Below, in pieces: positions 62,943 through 64,000 of a stretch of 64,000 nt of DNA. This DNA comes from WTFY01 sp964614915 (lineage in GTDB: Bacteria > Pseudomonadota > Gammaproteobacteria > UBA4575): contig CAZTNC010000015.1 in the NCBI GenBank assembly GCA_964614915.1, positions 93,016 through 157,015 on the forward strand, given 5' to 3'. Position numbers and translations under genes: made by a program. The notes under the pieces were generated by a model. The model was not told the DNA's origin. It worked only from the letters and a program-made list of their open reading frames with translations, and did no database searches. Numbering within the stretch: the first letter of the stretch is position 1; every line of letters begins with the position of its first letter.

Positions 62943-64000
62943 TTACTTCATCAATTGAGACAACAGTGTGTCTTTTGAGTCCGGCTTTTGTCCATACAGT
63001 GAATAGGCACCGAATCGCATTTGATGCGGTCGGCCCAGATTCTCTGCATAGAAATCAATCGCAAACTTTTCTACAAGCTTTTCACCATCCCACTCGAACA
63101 GCTTGAAGAACTGCTCATCCTGGTCACCGGTCTTGTCCCAGTTACCCAGCAGAGATGAAGTGAAGTACATGCGCTTTCCATCCCAGCTTTGCGAAGTCAT
63201 GTTCACTTGAGAACCTACGACATGCTCATAGGTCTGCTTGGGATTGTGCGGATCAGAGACATCAAAGTAGCGGGTCTTGCCATCCATGAAGGTCTGCACC
63301 CAAAGGCCTTTGTCATCCGCAGTGATGGAAATGTCCACAGGCAATGGAACCTGTGAGGGATCACCGATATCACCAACTGCCGAAGCATGCCACTCGCCGG
63401 CATCGTCTTCGTGAATCAGCCAGATTTTCGAGGTCAGTGCGGTTGTGGTGAAGCAGTAGTTATTTTGGGAACCCCATGCACAACGGATTTCAAGAGGTGA
63501 ACCCGGTACTTCAAACACTTTCTTGGGTTGGCGGGTATGCAGGTCCCAAACAACCACAGTGTTGCCAAATCGCTTCATGGCCTCAGGATCCGCAAGCATC
63601 TTGCCGAAGTCCATCATGTAGTTGGACCAGCCTGTGAAAGAGGATGTGACCATGACATTGCGGCGTGGCAATACACGGACGTCATAACCATAGCCGTCTG
63701 CAATATTCCCGACTTTCACAGCGCCACGCATGTCTTCATCAGTCGGCATCCAGTGCGCTGCTACAAACTCACCTTCGTTGGTGAACTCTGCAAGGCCTGT
63801 TCTGCCACCGTGGTCCTTGTTGTTGGACAGTGCACTGACCATGATCCTGCCCGGGAGCGCATACATGGTGTGCGGGCCAACCATACCACCGGTTTTCTCT
63901 ACGAAATCGGTGATCACTTTATGCAGGGAAGGCTTGCTTGGATTGGAATGGACATCAAAGATAAAGATCTTGTTGGTGTCCAAGCCACCCGCAAACAGAT
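62943..64000 (-). CDS. mtoX: Selenium-binding protein 56 / methanethiol oxidase, 5' end outside window
   Basis: The minus-strand frame is open to the right edge at 64000, so the first ~100 residues are missing (family about 460). Readable segments: LFAGGLDTNKIFIFDVHSNP, GRIMVSALSNNKDHGGRTGLAEF, and VTSSFTGWSNYMMDFGKML. SBP56 proteins include methanethiol oxidase, which turns methanethiol into formaldehyde, H2S and H2O2. The SCO1 and MauG genes right after it are the arrangement reported for bacterial methanethiol oxidase, which supports that role. A terminator follows the stop. Confidence 0.88.
   Translation of the reverse strand, partial: LFAGGLDTNKIFIFDVHSNPSKPSLHKVITDFVEKTGGMVGPHTMYALPGRIMVSALSNNKDHGGRTGLAEFTNEGEFVAAHWMPTDEDMRGAVKVGNIADGYGYDVRVLPRRNVMVTSSFTGWSNYMMDFGKMLADPEAMKRFGNTVVVWDLHTRQPKKVFEVPGSPLEIRCAWGSQNNYCFTTTALTSKIWLIHEDDAGEWHASAVGDIGDPSQVPLPVDISITADDKGLWVQTFMDGKTRYFDVSDPHNPKQTYEHVVGSQVNMTSQSWDGKRMYFTSSLLGNWDKTGDQDEQFFKLFEWDGEKLVEKFAIDFYAENLGRPHQMRFGAYSLYGQKPDSKDTLLSQLMK

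Overview
The window reads as chromosome of a gammaproteobacterial methylotroph. The evidence is a canonical programmed frameshift in prfB, the ccmABCDEFGHI order, the mfd-csiV pair, MTIP near nagZ, an SdhE gene inside the sdh operon with YgfZ divergent to it, and a long-chain FadE acyl-CoA dehydrogenase. Almost every open stretch is coding. There are no rRNA, tRNA, CRISPR or insertion-sequence features that I can see, and no gene-free stretch exceeds 300 bases.

Layout. 1-6.4 kb: 5'-part of fadE, three molybdenum cofactor genes (moeA, moaE, moaB), the two-step agmatine-to-putrescine pair aguA-aguB, and a small membrane protein. 6.4-13.4 kb: a complete cytochrome c maturation operon on the minus strand, including a 49-residue ccmD. 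13.6-23.3 kb: housekeeping genes mfd, csiV, MTIP, a MscS channel, nagZ, zapE and mdh. 23.4-31.7 kb: a DUF1249 protein, sdhCDAB-sdhE, ygfZ, lysS and prfB.

31.9-48.9 kb is a large block of archaeal-type one-carbon genes. It holds fae, mtdB and mch (formaldehyde to formyl-H4MPT). It also holds genes that build the cofactors tetrahydromethanopterin and methanofuran (mptG, pabB, mfnB, mfnE-, mfnF- and mfnD-like genes, three ATP-grasp ligases, DUF447, DUF6513, a CitG-like protein and a HisA-like protein), and a large RND/MMPL exporter. 49-58 kb: cysS, a small ABM-like protein, a ferredoxin reductase, a 7Fe ferredoxin, and the formylmethanofuran dehydrogenase/formyltransferase set fhcC-D-A-B plus an archaeal FwdD-like subunit. 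58-64 kb: an outer-membrane beta-barrel protein, a DUF4242 protein, then TlpA, a MauG-like dihaem peroxidase, a SCO1 protein and the 3' part of a SBP56/methanethiol oxidase gene.

How it fits together (inference): methanethiol oxidase releases formaldehyde; Fae, MtdB, Mch and Fhc oxidise it through H4MPT and methanofuran. FhcB here keeps the cysteine pattern of archaeal FwdB, including the four [4Fe-4S] ligands and the Mo/W-ligating cysteine, and a FwdD homologue lies directly upstream. A ferredoxin and a ferredoxin-NADP reductase follow in the same direction. This suggests a redox-active molybdenum formylmethanofuran dehydrogenase that oxidises the formyl group to CO2 and passes electrons to ferredoxin, rather than the hydrolytic Fhc complex that releases formate, as described for Methylorubrum. 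That is the most unusual reading of the window.
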